A stretch of 64,000 nt of DNA, from contig JALEGJ010000047.1 of NCBI GenBank assembly GCA_022763115.1, positions 81,979-145,978 on the forward strand, given 5' to 3'. The position numbers were made by a program, and so were the translations under genes. Of the stretch, positions 17,412 through 26,841 are shown piece by piece. The notes under the pieces are model-generated. The model saw nothing but the letters and a program-made list of their open reading frames with translations, was not told the DNA's origin and ran no database searches. Within the stretch, counting starts at the first letter, position 1; every line of letters begins with the position of its first letter. Source of the DNA: Aquisalinus sp. (GTDB taxonomy: Bacteria > Pseudomonadota > Alphaproteobacteria > Caulobacterales > Parvularculaceae).

Positions 17412-17756
17412 GCCGAAGCAAGTCCGGGGTTCGTCTGGCGCCTGAAGGATGAAGACGGTCCTGGCGCCGTCGGCTATGATCCTTATGGTGATGGTACGCT
17501 TATCAACATGAGCGTCTGGGAAGACATTGAGAGTTTGAAAAGTTTTGTCTATCGTACCGGCCATGCCACATTTGTCCGGCGCAAAGCGGAGTGGTTTCCA
17601 AGGCCCGAAAAAGCACACATGGCACTCTGGTGGGTGCCGCAGGGGCATCAGCCATCAGTTGAGGAAGGTATGCTGAAGCTGGATCTGATTGACCGAACAG
17701 GCACCGGAACAGAGGCATTCACATTCGCCAGTATCTTCCCTGCACCGTCAACCTGA
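17412..17756 (+). pseudogene. DUF3291 gene, 3' fragment
   Basis: The continuation of the interrupted DUF3291 frame: after the right copy of the target octamer it reads SPGFVWRLKDEDGPGAVGYD, then NMSVWEDIESLKSFVYRTGH, ALWWVPQGHQPSVEEG and EAFTFASIFPAP, all DUF3291 landmarks. It has lost its start and ribosome-binding site. An internal ATG (NMSVWEDI) could allow a short product but that is unlikely to fold. DUF3291 proteins are related to small ferredoxin-like/ABM-type domains of unknown role. The first 8 bases are the target duplication. Confidence 0.92.
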
Positions 17757-17766
17757 ACGAGATTGC

Positions 17767-18720
17767 CTATTCCATGTTGCCAAAGGCACCAGCTACAGGC
17801 GTCTGCGTATTACTGGTTATTCCGCGGACCATACCTTCAGAAGAAAATGGCATGGCAAAATTGCCTTCTGCATCAATCGCAATCAGTCCGCCGCGGCCAT
17901 CACCATCGCTTCCCGCAGCAGCCATCTCGTCAATGGCTGCCTGAGCTGCATCTCCAACTGATAGTCCGCCATATTCCATCCGTGCCGCAATGGACCTGGT
18001 TGCCGTAAACCGGATGAAGAACTCGCCATGGCCGGTTGCGGACGCAGCCATGACGCCATTTTTGGCGTAGGTGCCAGCGCCAATCACCGGGCTGTCGCCG
18101 ACCCGGCCGGGAATCTTTGCATCATAGCCACCAGTGGACGTGCCCGCCGCCAGATTGCCGCAGCGATCCAGAACAGCGGCACCAACAGTGCCGTGTTTTT
18201 CCGGCTCATCATGGTGCTTGTTATTGACAAAATACTCAGCCTCCACAGTTTCTGCACCCAGGCTCGTGACAGCAGTTTCGCCACGATCACCAACCATCAT
18301 CACATGACGCGTCTCATCCATCACAAGACGCGCAGCTTTAATCGGATTACGCACCAGTTTCATGGAAGCAACTGAACCGGCTTCCATCGTCTTGCCATCC
18401 ATGATGGAGGCGTCCGTTTCGACAAAGCCGCCTGCATTGTTGATCGCGGCCTTTCCGGCATTGAACAGGCCGGAATCTTCCATATTCGCGACCAGCATTT
18501 CCACGACATCCAGTGCCTCTGCGCCGCGATCAAGGTCAGCGCGCGCATCGGTCAAAATCTCGCGCATGAAAGAAAGACGTTCTTCAGGTACGTTACCGGC
18601 TCTTGCGGTACCGCCATGGATGATAACCCCGAAAGTTTCCTGGGTAGTGCAGGTTTCCGCGCTGGCTATCGTGGGCGCAATAATGGTCAGTGCTACGAGA
18701 GCAGTAGTCAGTACTTTCAT
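17767..18720 (-). CDS. Exported isoaspartyl peptidase / L-asparaginase (Ntn hydrolase)
   Basis: A 317-aa protein with a signal peptide (MKVLTTALVALTIIAPTIASA, cleavage near 21). The mature part is a plant-type asparaginase/isoaspartyl dipeptidase: VIIHGGTARAG near the start, a DSGLFNAGKAA loop, and the autocleavage site HGTVGAAVLD with Thr178 as the N-terminal nucleophile after self-processing. The substrate region GRVGDSPVIGAGTYA and the TGHGEFFIR motif are intact. It would cleave isoaspartyl dipeptides or asparagine in the periplasm. The gene converges on the DUF3291 remnant and follows the lipoprotein gene by seven bases, so they likely share a transcript. Confidence 0.92.
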   Translation of the reverse strand: MKVLTTALVALTIIAPTIASAETCTTQETFGVIIHGGTARAGNVPEERLSFMREILTDARADLDRGAEALDVVEMLVANMEDSGLFNAGKAAINNAGGFVETDASIMDGKTMEAGSVASMKLVRNPIKAARLVMDETRHVMMVGDRGETAVTSLGAETVEAEYFVNNKHHDEPEKHGTVGAAVLDRCGNLAAGTSTGGYDAKIPGRVGDSPVIGAGTYAKNGVMAASATGHGEFFIRFTATRSIAARMEYGGLSVGDAAQAAIDEMAAAGSDGDGRGGLIAIDAEGNFAMPFSSEGMVRGITSNTQTPVAGAFGNME

Positions 18721-18727
18721 GATGTCC

Positions 18728-19324
18728 TCAGGATTTTGGCCCGGTCGTGCCGCTGCGAAGTGGTTTCAGATTTGGGCGTGGTATGGCACAGCCATGCTCT
18801 GCCGCCCAGCCCTTGAGATAGGCGCGACGCAACTGGCCCTTGAAATAGGCCTGGGCGATTTTCTTCTCGTGACTGTTGGCCCCGGATATGTGGCGGATGA
18901 TATCCTGAAACGGAATGAAGGAGGTGACAGCAGACTCAATAGCGCCACTGGGGTCCAGCGTAAGGATGTTCTCTTCTTCGCCGTCTTCATTGATGATTGT
19001 GTCAGGTCCCAGCACGGCAGAAAGCAGTGCTACCTCCGCCTTCATGTTAAGGCAGGCTGGCTCCGCCGGAGGACTGTAGACATTCTCAATGCTTGCAAGC
19101 GGCTTGGGAATTTCATCACGCTTAATGTTGAAATCATAGAGAGGGGCTTCCGCTGCCCGGCGCATATCCCGCCGGTCCATGGAAACCTTGACCTTGTCCG
19201 GTGTCAGTTCCTTCACCCGCTCACGGCTTTTGTCCATCGAACCGGACCCCGGCATAGAGCTGCACCCGGCACTGGTCAGCATGACCAGCCCAATCCCGCC
19301 CAGGAATAAAGACCGCAGTTTCAT
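18728..19324 (-). CDS. Putative lipoprotein of unknown function
   Basis: A 198-aa protein with a lipoprotein signal: MKLRSLFLGGIGLVML followed by the lipobox TSAGC, Cys21 being the lipidation site. The mature part is hydrophilic, with LYDFNIKRDEIPKPLASIEN and a C-terminal block IRHISGANSHEKKIAQAYFK. No known family was recognised. Residues after the cysteine are SSMP, with no aspartate at +2, so sorting to the outer membrane is plausible. It lies upstream of the asparaginase gene with a seven-base gap and may be exported with it. Confidence 0.7.
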   Translation of the reverse strand: MKLRSLFLGGIGLVMLTSAGCSSMPGSGSMDKSRERVKELTPDKVKVSMDRRDMRRAAEAPLYDFNIKRDEIPKPLASIENVYSPPAEPACLNMKAEVALLSAVLGPDTIINEDGEEENILTLDPSGAIESAVTSFIPFQDIIRHISGANSHEKKIAQAYFKGQLRRAYLKGWAAEHGCAIPRPNLKPLRSGTTGPKS

Positions 19325-19399
19325 AACAGCCTAACCCGGTATGAACATACCGGTTGCATGACTTCTCATTATTTCGAATCTACCAGTGAAGTCAGGCCG

Positions 19400-19424
19400 A
19401 AAACAGCCCCTAAATGAGGCTGTT
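19400..19424 (-). terminator. Intrinsic terminator of the Na+/alanine symporter gene
   Basis: Stem AAACAGCC (19401-19408) and GGCTGTTT (19417-19424) with an 8-base loop; on the minus strand the second arm runs into TTTT. It lies 12 bases past the symporter stop. Confidence 0.72.
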
Positions 19425-19435
19425 TCGTGGCGTTA

Positions 19436-20860
19436 CTATTTCTGTTTCTCGAAATATTCCTTGGTCAGGCGGAACACCAGCGGTGAGAGCAGGAGAAGCG
19501 CAATCAGGTTTGGCGCTGCCATCAGGCCCGTCAGCGTGTCTGCGGCCAACCAGGCTAGGTTCACGATATTTGTCACCTCGCCTTCCAGCATCAGTACGGC
19601 GGAGCCCAGCATTACCATGATGATCCAGCTCAGCTTGAACGGGAAGATGATCTTTTCGCCAAACAGATAAGCTGCACAGCGCTCACCGTAATAACTCCAG
19701 CCGAGAATTGTCGTGAAGGCAAAAACCACCAAACCGATAGAGACAATATGTGCGCCGATGCCCGTAAGCACGGCATCAAAAGCTGCTGCTGTTAGAGGCG
19801 CGCTGGTGTCGCAGCCTGCAGCCTGCGTGCCGGCCAGCAACTGTTCGACCGTTTCCGGTGTTGGGAGGCATTGCGGCGCGACGGCGCCGGAGGTGAGGAT
19901 TACAAGCGCAGTAATCGTACAGACAATCAACGTATCGATCACCGTGCCGAGCATTGCCACGATGCCCTGGTTTACCGGGTCCTTGTTCTTGGCTGCCGCA
20001 TGGGCGATGGGGGCAGAGCCCTGCCCGGCCTCGTTAGAGAAAATCCCGCGTGCTACACCTTTCTGCATCGCCAGCATCAAAAGGCCGATGGAGATGCCGG
20101 TGGTTGCCTCCGTCATGCCGAACGCACCGGAAAAAATCATGCCGAAAGCGGCGGGGATCGCGTCAACTTTCAGTACCAGAACAACAAGTCCCGCAGAAAT
20201 ATAGGCCAGGGCCATGAATGGCACGAGCTTGGAGGCAACACTGGCAATGCGTTTGATGCCACCGAGAATAACAGCCGCTGCCCCTGCAGCCAGAACAAAG
20301 CCGGTCAAAAGATGTGGCACATTGTAGGTGCTGTTCAACGTATCGGCCACGGCATTTGACTGGATATAGGCACCAGTGCCCCATGACGCGAGCACACCAA
20401 ATGTCGCAAACACGCCGCCAAGCCAGACCCATTTCGACCCAAGGCCATTCTTTATGTAATACATTGGCCCGCCAACGTGATTGCCATTGGCATCCGTTTC
20501 GCGAAACTTCACCGCCAGTACGCCTTCGGAATATTTGGTCGCGGTGCCCAGCACAGCCGTCATCCACATCCAGAAGACAGCGCCTGGGCCGCCAATAGCA
20601 ATCGCGGCAGCGACACCGCCGATATTACCGGTGCCGATCGTAGAAGAGAGGGCCGTCATCAGGGCGCCAAAGGGGGACACATCGCCTTCTGCAGAGCCGG
20701 AGCGTTTGCGGAATAGCTGCCCAAATGCATAAGGAATCCGAATGATGGACATGAAGCGCAGGCCAATGGTGAGATAGAGGCCAGTCAACAGAAGCAGGCT
20801 GAGCATCGGAATGCCCCAGACTTGTGCATTCACCCAGCCAATAAAAGCTTCAATATCCAT
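19436..20860 (-). CDS. Sodium:alanine/glycine symporter (AGCS family)
   Basis: A 474-aa inner-membrane transporter with about ten or more hydrophobic segments. AGCS family hallmarks are present: FGALMTALSSTIGTGNIGGV near residue 64, WMWMTAVLGTATKYSEGVLA, GGPMYYIKNGLG and GIFSNEAGQGSAPIAHAAA. Members import alanine or glycine with sodium; the exact amino acid cannot be read off. It is divergent from putA with a 196-base gap, so uptake and amino-acid breakdown genes share a promoter region. There is a terminator immediately downstream. No glycine-riboswitch-like motif was seen in the gap. Confidence 0.93.
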   Translation of the reverse strand: MDIEAFIGWVNAQVWGIPMLSLLLLTGLYLTIGLRFMSIIRIPYAFGQLFRKRSGSAEGDVSPFGALMTALSSTIGTGNIGGVAAAIAIGGPGAVFWMWMTAVLGTATKYSEGVLAVKFRETDANGNHVGGPMYYIKNGLGSKWVWLGGVFATFGVLASWGTGAYIQSNAVADTLNSTYNVPHLLTGFVLAAGAAAVILGGIKRIASVASKLVPFMALAYISAGLVVLVLKVDAIPAAFGMIFSGAFGMTEATTGISIGLLMLAMQKGVARGIFSNEAGQGSAPIAHAAAKNKDPVNQGIVAMLGTVIDTLIVCTITALVILTSGAVAPQCLPTPETVEQLLAGTQAAGCDTSAPLTAAAFDAVLTGIGAHIVSIGLVVFAFTTILGWSYYGERCAAYLFGEKIIFPFKLSWIIMVMLGSAVLMLEGEVTNIVNLAWLAADTLTGLMAAPNLIALLLLSPLVFRLTKEYFEKQK

Positions 20861-21056
20861 GATGTCGCCCTCGTATTTGCAAACAAGTGAACGACTCTAT
20901 GCGGGGCAGAGGCACGTGTCCAGTTTGAAGCGGTTGCATAGCGCGCAGGTGCGCTCAAAAAAATCGATGATGTTGTTTCTCGACCCGATAAAAATCTATC
21001 TGCCCCCCTTGGCCATGGCGTATAGTGATCAGCGAAAATGAATAACAGGAACACCC

Positions 21057-24000
21057 ATGGCCGAACCGCACCCGACTTTCACCGCTGACTACGCCCCGGA
21101 TGAAACGCAATTGGTAGAAGCGCTGCTGGAGCGTAATCAGTTCAGCGAAGAGCTGGAAGCGCGCATCAAGAAGCGCGCTGAGCGATTTGTGGCGGGCATT
21201 CGCGACAAGTCAGTTGCTGGCGGCGGCGGTGGCCTTGAGGAGTTCATGCAGGAGTATTCTCTCTCCACCAAAGAGGGTCTCGCTCTTATGGTTCTGGCTG
21301 AGGCGCTGCTGCGTGTGCCGGATGCGGGCACCCAGAACCGTCTTATCGAAGAAAAACTCTCGGACGGTGACTGGGATGAACTGGATGGCGATGAAAGTTG
21401 GCTCATTCAGGCGGCCAGCTGGGGCATTGGCATGTCGTCCTGGGTCATGCAGCCAGGGGAGACGCCCGCGGCAATTCTGAAAAAGATGACCAAGCGGCTT
21501 GGTATGCCGGTCATCCGCACCGGGACGCGTCAGGCGATGCAGTTTCTGGGGCATCATTTTGTTCTGGGTCAGACCATCGGTGAGGGCTTGCGCCGGGCAC
21601 ATAAAGAACGGGCCAAGGGCTTTCGCTTCTCTTTCGATATGCTGGGGGAGGGCGCCCGCACCAGCGCCGACGCCGACAAATATTACAAAGCGTATGAAGA
21701 GGCGCTGGCCGCGATCGGGGAAGATGCGCGTTCTCGCAACACTTCCCTGCCGGACCGTCCCGGCCTCTCGGTCAAGCTATCCGCGATCCATCCGCGCTAT
21801 GAATTGCGCAAGCAGGAGCGGGTCATGGCAGAGTTGGTGCCGAAGCTCCTGAAGCTGGCGCGACAGGCTAAAGAATATGACCTCAATTTTACGGTAGATG
21901 CGGAGGAAGCAGACCGGCTCGAACTATCCCTTCTGGTGTTTGAGGCTGTCTCCAGCGATAAATCCCTCGCAGGCTGGGACGGTTTCGGCCTGGCTATTCA
22001 GGCCTATCAGAAGCGGGCCCCTCAGGTGATTGAATGGGTTGATGCCCTGTCCCAGAAACTGCGCCGGCGCTTCATGGTCCGCCTGGTGAAGGGCGCTTAC
22101 TGGGATACCGAGATAAAAAGAGCCCAGGAGCGCGGCCTGGAAGGCTTCCCGGTCTTCACCAAAAAAGCGGCGACGGACCTTTGCTATCTGGATTGTGCCC
22201 GCAAGCTGCTGGATGCACGCCCCCGACTTTTCCCGCAATTTGCCACCCACAATGCCCATACGCTGGCCAGTATTCTGGAAATGGCAGGTGACACAGAAGG
22301 CTACGAGTTCCAGCGCCTGCATGGCATGGGCGAGGCACTCTATAATCTTGAAATGACGATTGAGGGCGTACCCGCCCGAATTTATGCCCCTGTCGGGGGG
22401 TACAAGGATTTGCTGGCCTACCTCGTGCGGCGCTTGCTGGAGAACTCGGCCAACTCTTCTTTTGTTGCGCAGGTGGCAGACGAAAAAGTGTCCATGGATG
22501 AGTTGTTGCGCTCCCCACAGGATGAATTGAGTGAGTTGATCTATCGCGAAGGCACCGCCCGGCAAAAACTGATCCGATTACCAGCTGAAATGTTTGATGA
22601 CAGGGCAAACTCCCAGGGCGCAGAGTTTGGGTATACGCCACATCTTGAAGCACTCTCCTCTGCAGCCGGCCAGTCTGTTGCTGGCCTGTCCGTTGCCTCA
22701 ATCGTCAAAGGCACGCCGCTTTTCAGTGCTGATGCTGAAAGCCATGAGATCAGCAATCCGGCAACCGGGATGAGTCTTGGTTCGGCGGCAAGTCTTGGTG
22801 CGGAGCAGGTGGACAAGGTGTTTGAGGCAGCGCGTACTGAGTTTCCGGGCTGGGCTGCTACATCTGTGCAGGAGCGTGCCGACATTTTACGGCGCCTGGC
22901 TGATTTGCTAGAGCAAAACCGGGACAGGTTTTTGTCATTGCTTGCAGCAGAAGCAGGCAAGACCATGGATGATGGCCTCGCGGAAATACGCGAAGCGGTT
23001 GATTTTTGTCATTACTATGCAGTCGAGGCAGAAAAACTTTTCAACTCCAATCCTGTCCTGCCTGGCCCGGTGGGGGAAGCAAACAGGCGCTATGTGACGC
23101 CGCGCGGCCCGTTCGTTTGTATCTCGCCGTGGAATTTTCCATTAGCGATTTTTCTGGGGCAGATCACGGCGGCACTTGCCTGCGGCAATACAGTGGTCGC
23201 CAAGCCCGCAGAGCAAACCCCGCTTGTTGCCCATGCGGCCATCAGCCTGCTGAAAGAAGCGGGCCTGCCCGATGGTGTCTGCAATCTCGCTATCGGTGAC
23301 GGTGCTGTGGGGCGCAAACTTGTTGAACACCCCTCGGTCGCTGGAGTGGTGTTCACGGGTTCAACAGCAACCGCGCGTCACATCAACCGATCACTGGCGG
23401 AAAAGAATGGCCCCATTGTACCGCTCATCGCCGAGACTGGTGGCATCAACGCCATGATTGTCGATTCAACGGCCCTGCCGGAACAGGTGGCAGATGATGT
23501 TGTCATGTCCGCATTCCGCTCAGCCGGACAGCGCTGTTCGGCCTTGCGTCTTCTGTTCCTGCAAGAGGATGTGGCCGATCATATGCTTGAGATGATCATC
23601 GGCGCAGCGAAGGAGCTGCGTCTGGGTGATCCAGCCTTCATGGGTACAGATGTTGGCCCTGTGATAGATGCAGAAGCGCAGGCAAATTTGAATACACATA
23701 TTGCAGAGATGAAAGACAGGGCACGTCTCGTATGGTCAGGCGAAGTGCCAGCTGGTGCAGCAGGGTCATTCGTACCACCACATATTTTTGAACTCTCCTC
23801 CTTCACTGACCTGCGAACGGAGGCGTTCGGACCGATACTGCATGTCTGCCGTTGGCGGGCGGGCGACCTGGATAAGGTGATAAGCGCAATTAATAGTACA
23901 GGCTATGGATTGACATTCGGCCTGCATTCCAGACTTGAGACGCTGGCAGATTATATTGTGCCGCGTATTCAAGCAGGCAATATCTATATCAACCGTAATA

Positions 24001-24170
24001 CGATTGGCGCCATTGTCGGCGTGCAACCCTTTGGCGGTATGGGTCTCTCTGGCACAGGCCCCAAGGCTGGTGGTCCTTTATATCTGACTCGCTTTGTGGA
24101 AGAAAAAACTGTTTCAAATAACACAACCGCAGCAGGCGGAAACGCCAGCCTTATCGCCATGGCAGATTAG
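21057..24170 (+). CDS. putA: Bifunctional proline dehydrogenase / L-glutamate-gamma-semialdehyde dehydrogenase
   Basis: A 1037-aa enzyme that oxidises proline to glutamate. The FAD-dependent proline dehydrogenase domain spans about 160-480 with VRLVKGAYWD and ARIYAPVGGY. The aldehyde dehydrogenase domain spans about 550-1020 with SPWNFPLAIFLGQI, the general base Glu793 (IAETGGINAM) and catalytic Cys827 (SAGQRCSALR). It has no N-terminal ribbon-helix-helix DNA-binding domain, so unlike the E. coli protein it cannot repress its own gene. The length marks it as a minimal, type-A PutA. AGGAA is about seven bases before the ATG. Confidence 0.97.
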   Translation: MAEPHPTFTADYAPDETQLVEALLERNQFSEELEARIKKRAERFVAGIRDKSVAGGGGGLEEFMQEYSLSTKEGLALMVLAEALLRVPDAGTQNRLIEEKLSDGDWDELDGDESWLIQAASWGIGMSSWVMQPGETPAAILKKMTKRLGMPVIRTGTRQAMQFLGHHFVLGQTIGEGLRRAHKERAKGFRFSFDMLGEGARTSADADKYYKAYEEALAAIGEDARSRNTSLPDRPGLSVKLSAIHPRYELRKQERVMAELVPKLLKLARQAKEYDLNFTVDAEEADRLELSLLVFEAVSSDKSLAGWDGFGLAIQAYQKRAPQVIEWVDALSQKLRRRFMVRLVKGAYWDTEIKRAQERGLEGFPVFTKKAATDLCYLDCARKLLDARPRLFPQFATHNAHTLASILEMAGDTEGYEFQRLHGMGEALYNLEMTIEGVPARIYAPVGGYKDLLAYLVRRLLENSANSSFVAQVADEKVSMDELLRSPQDELSELIYREGTARQKLIRLPAEMFDDRANSQGAEFGYTPHLEALSSAAGQSVAGLSVASIVKGTPLFSADAESHEISNPATGMSLGSAASLGAEQVDKVFEAARTEFPGWAATSVQERADILRRLADLLEQNRDRFLSLLAAEAGKTMDDGLAEIREAVDFCHYYAVEAEKLFNSNPVLPGPVGEANRRYVTPRGPFVCISPWNFPLAIFLGQITAALACGNTVVAKPAEQTPLVAHAAISLLKEAGLPDGVCNLAIGDGAVGRKLVEHPSVAGVVFTGSTATARHINRSLAEKNGPIVPLIAETGGINAMIVDSTALPEQVADDVVMSAFRSAGQRCSALRLLFLQEDVADHMLEMIIGAAKELRLGDPAFMGTDVGPVIDAEAQANLNTHIAEMKDRARLVWSGEVPAGAAGSFVPPHIFELSSFTDLRTEAFGPILHVCRWRAGDLDKVISAINSTGYGLTFGLHSRLETLADYIVPRIQAGNIYINRNTIGAIVGVQPFGGMGLSGTGPKAGGPLYLTRFVEEKTVSNNTTAAGGNASLIAMAD

Positions 24171-24179
24171 GGAGAATTT

Positions 24180-25682
24180 TTACGGGGTATCCATGGCCAG
24201 AATAATCTGGCTGTAGCCTTTGACCAATTGGCCCATGTTCTCGACAGAGATGCGTTCATTGGTGCCATGAAAGCCAGCGAGATCTTCGGCTTTCATCACC
24301 ATCGGGGCAAACCGATAGACATTATCGGTGATGGCAGTGGCATAACGGGCATCCGTTGCACCGAGCACAAGAAAGGGTGCCACAGGTGCGCCATCGGAGA
24401 TGTCACTGGCGACGCTGGCAAGTACGGCATACTGCCGATTATCAGTAGGGGATACTTTTGGCGCGCTGGCGCTATCAATCCCATCTGTCAATGGCCTGAT
24501 TTCGATGCCGGGGATGTCCCTCGTAACAGACTCGATATGGGCGAGGACGCTTTCTGCGGTATCATTCGGGTGGATACGGAAATTGACAACCGCCGTCGCG
24601 CGTTGAGCAAGCACATTCTCCTTGGCGGAGCCTTGCAGCATTGTCGGAGCCGTTGTGGTGCGGATCATGGCATTGGCGCTGGGCGAGGATGCCATCTGCT
24701 TTTCAACCTGCCCGCCAAAGAGCCATAGATTAGCCAGTGCCATGCGTGTCTGGAAAGGCAGGTCCGGCGCAGCCGTTTGAAAAAGGTCAGACACAGGTGG
24801 CTTGGAAAAATCTGTAGGTAACTGGTTCTCGTCCAGCGCGACGACGGCCCTGGAAAGACGAACTGCCGCACTGTCACGCGGCGGGGTTGAGGAATGCCCA
24901 CCGAGGCCGAGAGCGGTCACCTCGACACTCATATATCCCTTCTCGGCAATACCGATAAATGCCATCGGTTTACTCGTGAGGGGTGATTTGTCGATAATCA
25001 AGGCACCTTCATCAAGGGCCATGACCGGGCGAACGCCTCGCGATGCCAGGAGTGCGACTGCTGCTTCGGCACCACTGCCGGACACTTCTTCGTCGTGCCC
25101 GAACAGAAGATGGATTGTTCGTTGAGGTGTGAAATCATTCCTGGCTAACGCTTCAAGGGCTTCCATGATGGCGACGAGTGAACCCTTGTCATCAATCGCA
25201 CCGCGCCCATAAATATAGCCATCAATAATCTCGCCACTGAAAGGTTTTCCGGTCCAGTCTTTTTCGGTGCCGATATTAACCGGCACAACATCCTGATGTG
25301 CCATGAGCAATAATGGATCGAGGTCAGGGTCGCTGCCCTGCCACGTATATAGCAATGTCAGCCCACCCGGTACGACTTCACGGGTCATCACTTCATGTGC
25401 TGCCGGATATGTCTGCACAAGCCAGTCATGCAAGTCCAGCCAGGGCCCCTCCTGTCCCGGCCTCGGGTCACCGGCCAGGAGCGTGATTGTCTTGAATTGC
25501 ATGGCTTCAGCCAGGTGTTGCGCGGCTCGGTCAACATCAATGGCGGGTGCTTCAGGCAGCGGAACCTTTGCGATATTGTCACTACCATCGGGACCGTACG
25601 TGAACGTACGCACAAGAATGACACTGATGATGAGGAGTGCAAAGACTAAGAGAGCGCCAGCTCCAATTAAAAAATTCCGCAT
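24180..25682 (-). CDS. M20-family metallopeptidase, PM20D1/carboxypeptidase S-like, membrane-anchored
   Basis: A 500-aa protein with an N-terminal hydrophobic anchor (about 5-25) and a periplasmic M20 domain. The zinc ligands are visible in order: LLMAHQDVVP, GRGAIDDKGS, LLFGHDEEVSGSG, ALDEGALI and, at the end, AGFHGTNERIS. The lid domain is present between them. PM20D1-like members hydrolyse or make N-acyl amino acids, and carboxypeptidase-S-like ones cleave peptides; the substrate here is open. It converges on putA (9-base gap) and begins 22 bases downstream of the Sel1 gene on the same strand. Confidence 0.9.
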   Translation of the reverse strand: MRNFLIGAGALLVFALLIISVILVRTFTYGPDGSDNIAKVPLPEAPAIDVDRAAQHLAEAMQFKTITLLAGDPRPGQEGPWLDLHDWLVQTYPAAHEVMTREVVPGGLTLLYTWQGSDPDLDPLLLMAHQDVVPVNIGTEKDWTGKPFSGEIIDGYIYGRGAIDDKGSLVAIMEALEALARNDFTPQRTIHLLFGHDEEVSGSGAEAAVALLASRGVRPVMALDEGALIIDKSPLTSKPMAFIGIAEKGYMSVEVTALGLGGHSSTPPRDSAAVRLSRAVVALDENQLPTDFSKPPVSDLFQTAAPDLPFQTRMALANLWLFGGQVEKQMASSPSANAMIRTTTAPTMLQGSAKENVLAQRATAVVNFRIHPNDTAESVLAHIESVTRDIPGIEIRPLTDGIDSASAPKVSPTDNRQYAVLASVASDISDGAPVAPFLVLGATDARYATAITDNVYRFAPMVMKAEDLAGFHGTNERISVENMGQLVKGYSQIILAMDTP

Positions 25683-25704
25683 AACGCCCTTTATTTTCTG
25701 TAGT

Positions 25705-26256
25705 CTATCTAAGTTTAGGCTTTAATTCATCGCAGGCCAGTTGATAGTTCTGCTCGCAAGCCTGAATGAAATAATCGAGTGCGATGCCTTCATCTTTAGC
25801 GGTGCCCTCGCCAATACGGTGTAGATACCCCGTCAGGAAACAGCCTTCTGCGTCCCCAAGTGTGCAGGCGCGCCCAAGGTAATAAACGGCAAGTTCGGGA
25901 TCTTTCGGATCGTTCTCTCGCAGGCGTGCGCCAAGATATCTGCACCCGGACGGAATCTCGCCGTCACAGGCCAGCCGATAGAATGTGCGGGCGCGCAAGG
26001 AATCTGGGCTTGTTGCGATGCCATAGTCAACCATCAAGCCAAAATTGAAACACCCCCCTGGTTGGCCACCATTGCAGGCTTCTTCGAACAGGCGATGCGC
26101 TTCAGGGTACCGCTCTTCATCAAATGCCTTTCGCCCTGCAGCGAATGCCGCAGCAGGATAGTCGCTACTGTTTTGCGCCAGAGCAGGGTGTGCAAAGGTT
26201 TGGGTCATCAAAACCATCAGTGCAGAGACAGATAAAATATTCCGAATTGTAAGCAT
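25705..26256 (-). CDS. Exported Sel1-repeat (Hcp-like) protein
   Basis: A 183-aa protein. The ATG at 26256 is preferred because GGAAC stands nine bases upstream; an earlier ATG at 26274 has no such site. A signal peptide (MLTIRNILSVSALMVLM-TQTFAHPALA) precedes about four Sel1-type repeats with paired cysteines: EEACNGGQPGGCFNFGLM, RLACDGEIPSGCRYLG, RACTLGDAEGCFLTGY and QACEQNYQLACDE. Cysteine-bridged Sel1 repeats of the Helicobacter Hcp type are periplasmic or secreted scaffolds. The partner is unknown. It is followed by the M20 peptidase gene 22 bases on. Confidence 0.82.
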   Translation of the reverse strand: MLTIRNILSVSALMVLMTQTFAHPALAQNSSDYPAAAFAAGRKAFDEERYPEAHRLFEEACNGGQPGGCFNFGLMVDYGIATSPDSLRARTFYRLACDGEIPSGCRYLGARLRENDPKDPELAVYYLGRACTLGDAEGCFLTGYLHRIGEGTAKDEGIALDYFIQACEQNYQLACDELKPKLR

Positions 26257-26285
26257 CGCTGATGTTCCAGACATAAATGACTTGG

Positions 26286-26726
26286 CTATTCATTTTCAGT
26301 TTTGGGCCGGAGCGCTTCGAAAGCGAGGCCGCCTAACCCGCCAGCGAATACCTGAAAGAGAAAACCCAGATCAGAGCGCGCGCCGCCAATTGGCACAGTA
26401 CCAAACTGCGCTTCCATGAGACTCAGAGCGGTATAAATAGCTGCCGCGCCAGCAACAGGATAAGCAATGCGCGCCAAAAACGGAATGACCGCCTTAACCA
26501 GTGAGGCAACGAAAAACGCTAAAGCGAATGCGGCCGATATAACAATCCCGTACTGCCATGTGCCCAGAATATCAGCCCAACTTGTCGAAACACGTTGTTC
26601 GAGGGTGATTGGTGCGCCAAGGGCAGCCAGATCCTGCAACACGAAATGGGTCGAAAAGGTGCTGGCGAAGATGTACCCTAGCAGTGCAGCCATCAGCCAG
26701 GCAAAAACGTTTCCAAAAAATCTCAT
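26286..26726 (-). CDS. Membrane protein of unknown function
   Basis: A 146-aa protein starting MRFFGNVFAWLMAALLGYIF. About four hydrophobic segments (8-30, 58-85, 88-110 and 120-140), so a small integral inner-membrane protein. The sequence between the first two segments, LQDLAALGAPITLEQRVSTS, is probably periplasmic. No family was recognised. It precedes the Sel1 gene by 29 bases on the same strand. It is divergent from the PQQ-type sugar dehydrogenase gene. Confidence 0.7.
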   Translation of the reverse strand: MRFFGNVFAWLMAALLGYIFASTFSTHFVLQDLAALGAPITLEQRVSTSWADILGTWQYGIVISAAFALAFFVASLVKAVIPFLARIAYPVAGAAAIYTALSLMEAQFGTVPIGGARSDLGFLFQVFAGGLGGLAFEALRPKTENE

Positions 26727-26841
26727 GACATTACACCCATCCACATACGACAACTAATATCGCTTTTCCCATTAGGCATGCTAAGTCAACAACAGTGTCA
26801 AACCAATAGTGTAATGCAAATGACCACAAAGGCAGGACGTC

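Noticed and set aside
17508-17756. Separate small gene starting at an internal ATG (MSVWEDIESL)
   Set aside because: It is the tail of the disrupted DUF3291 gene; the ATG is an internal residue of the restored protein.
20861-21056. Glycine riboswitch upstream of the Na+/alanine symporter
   Set aside because: The gap was read on the minus strand for the conserved tandem aptamer cores and none was found.
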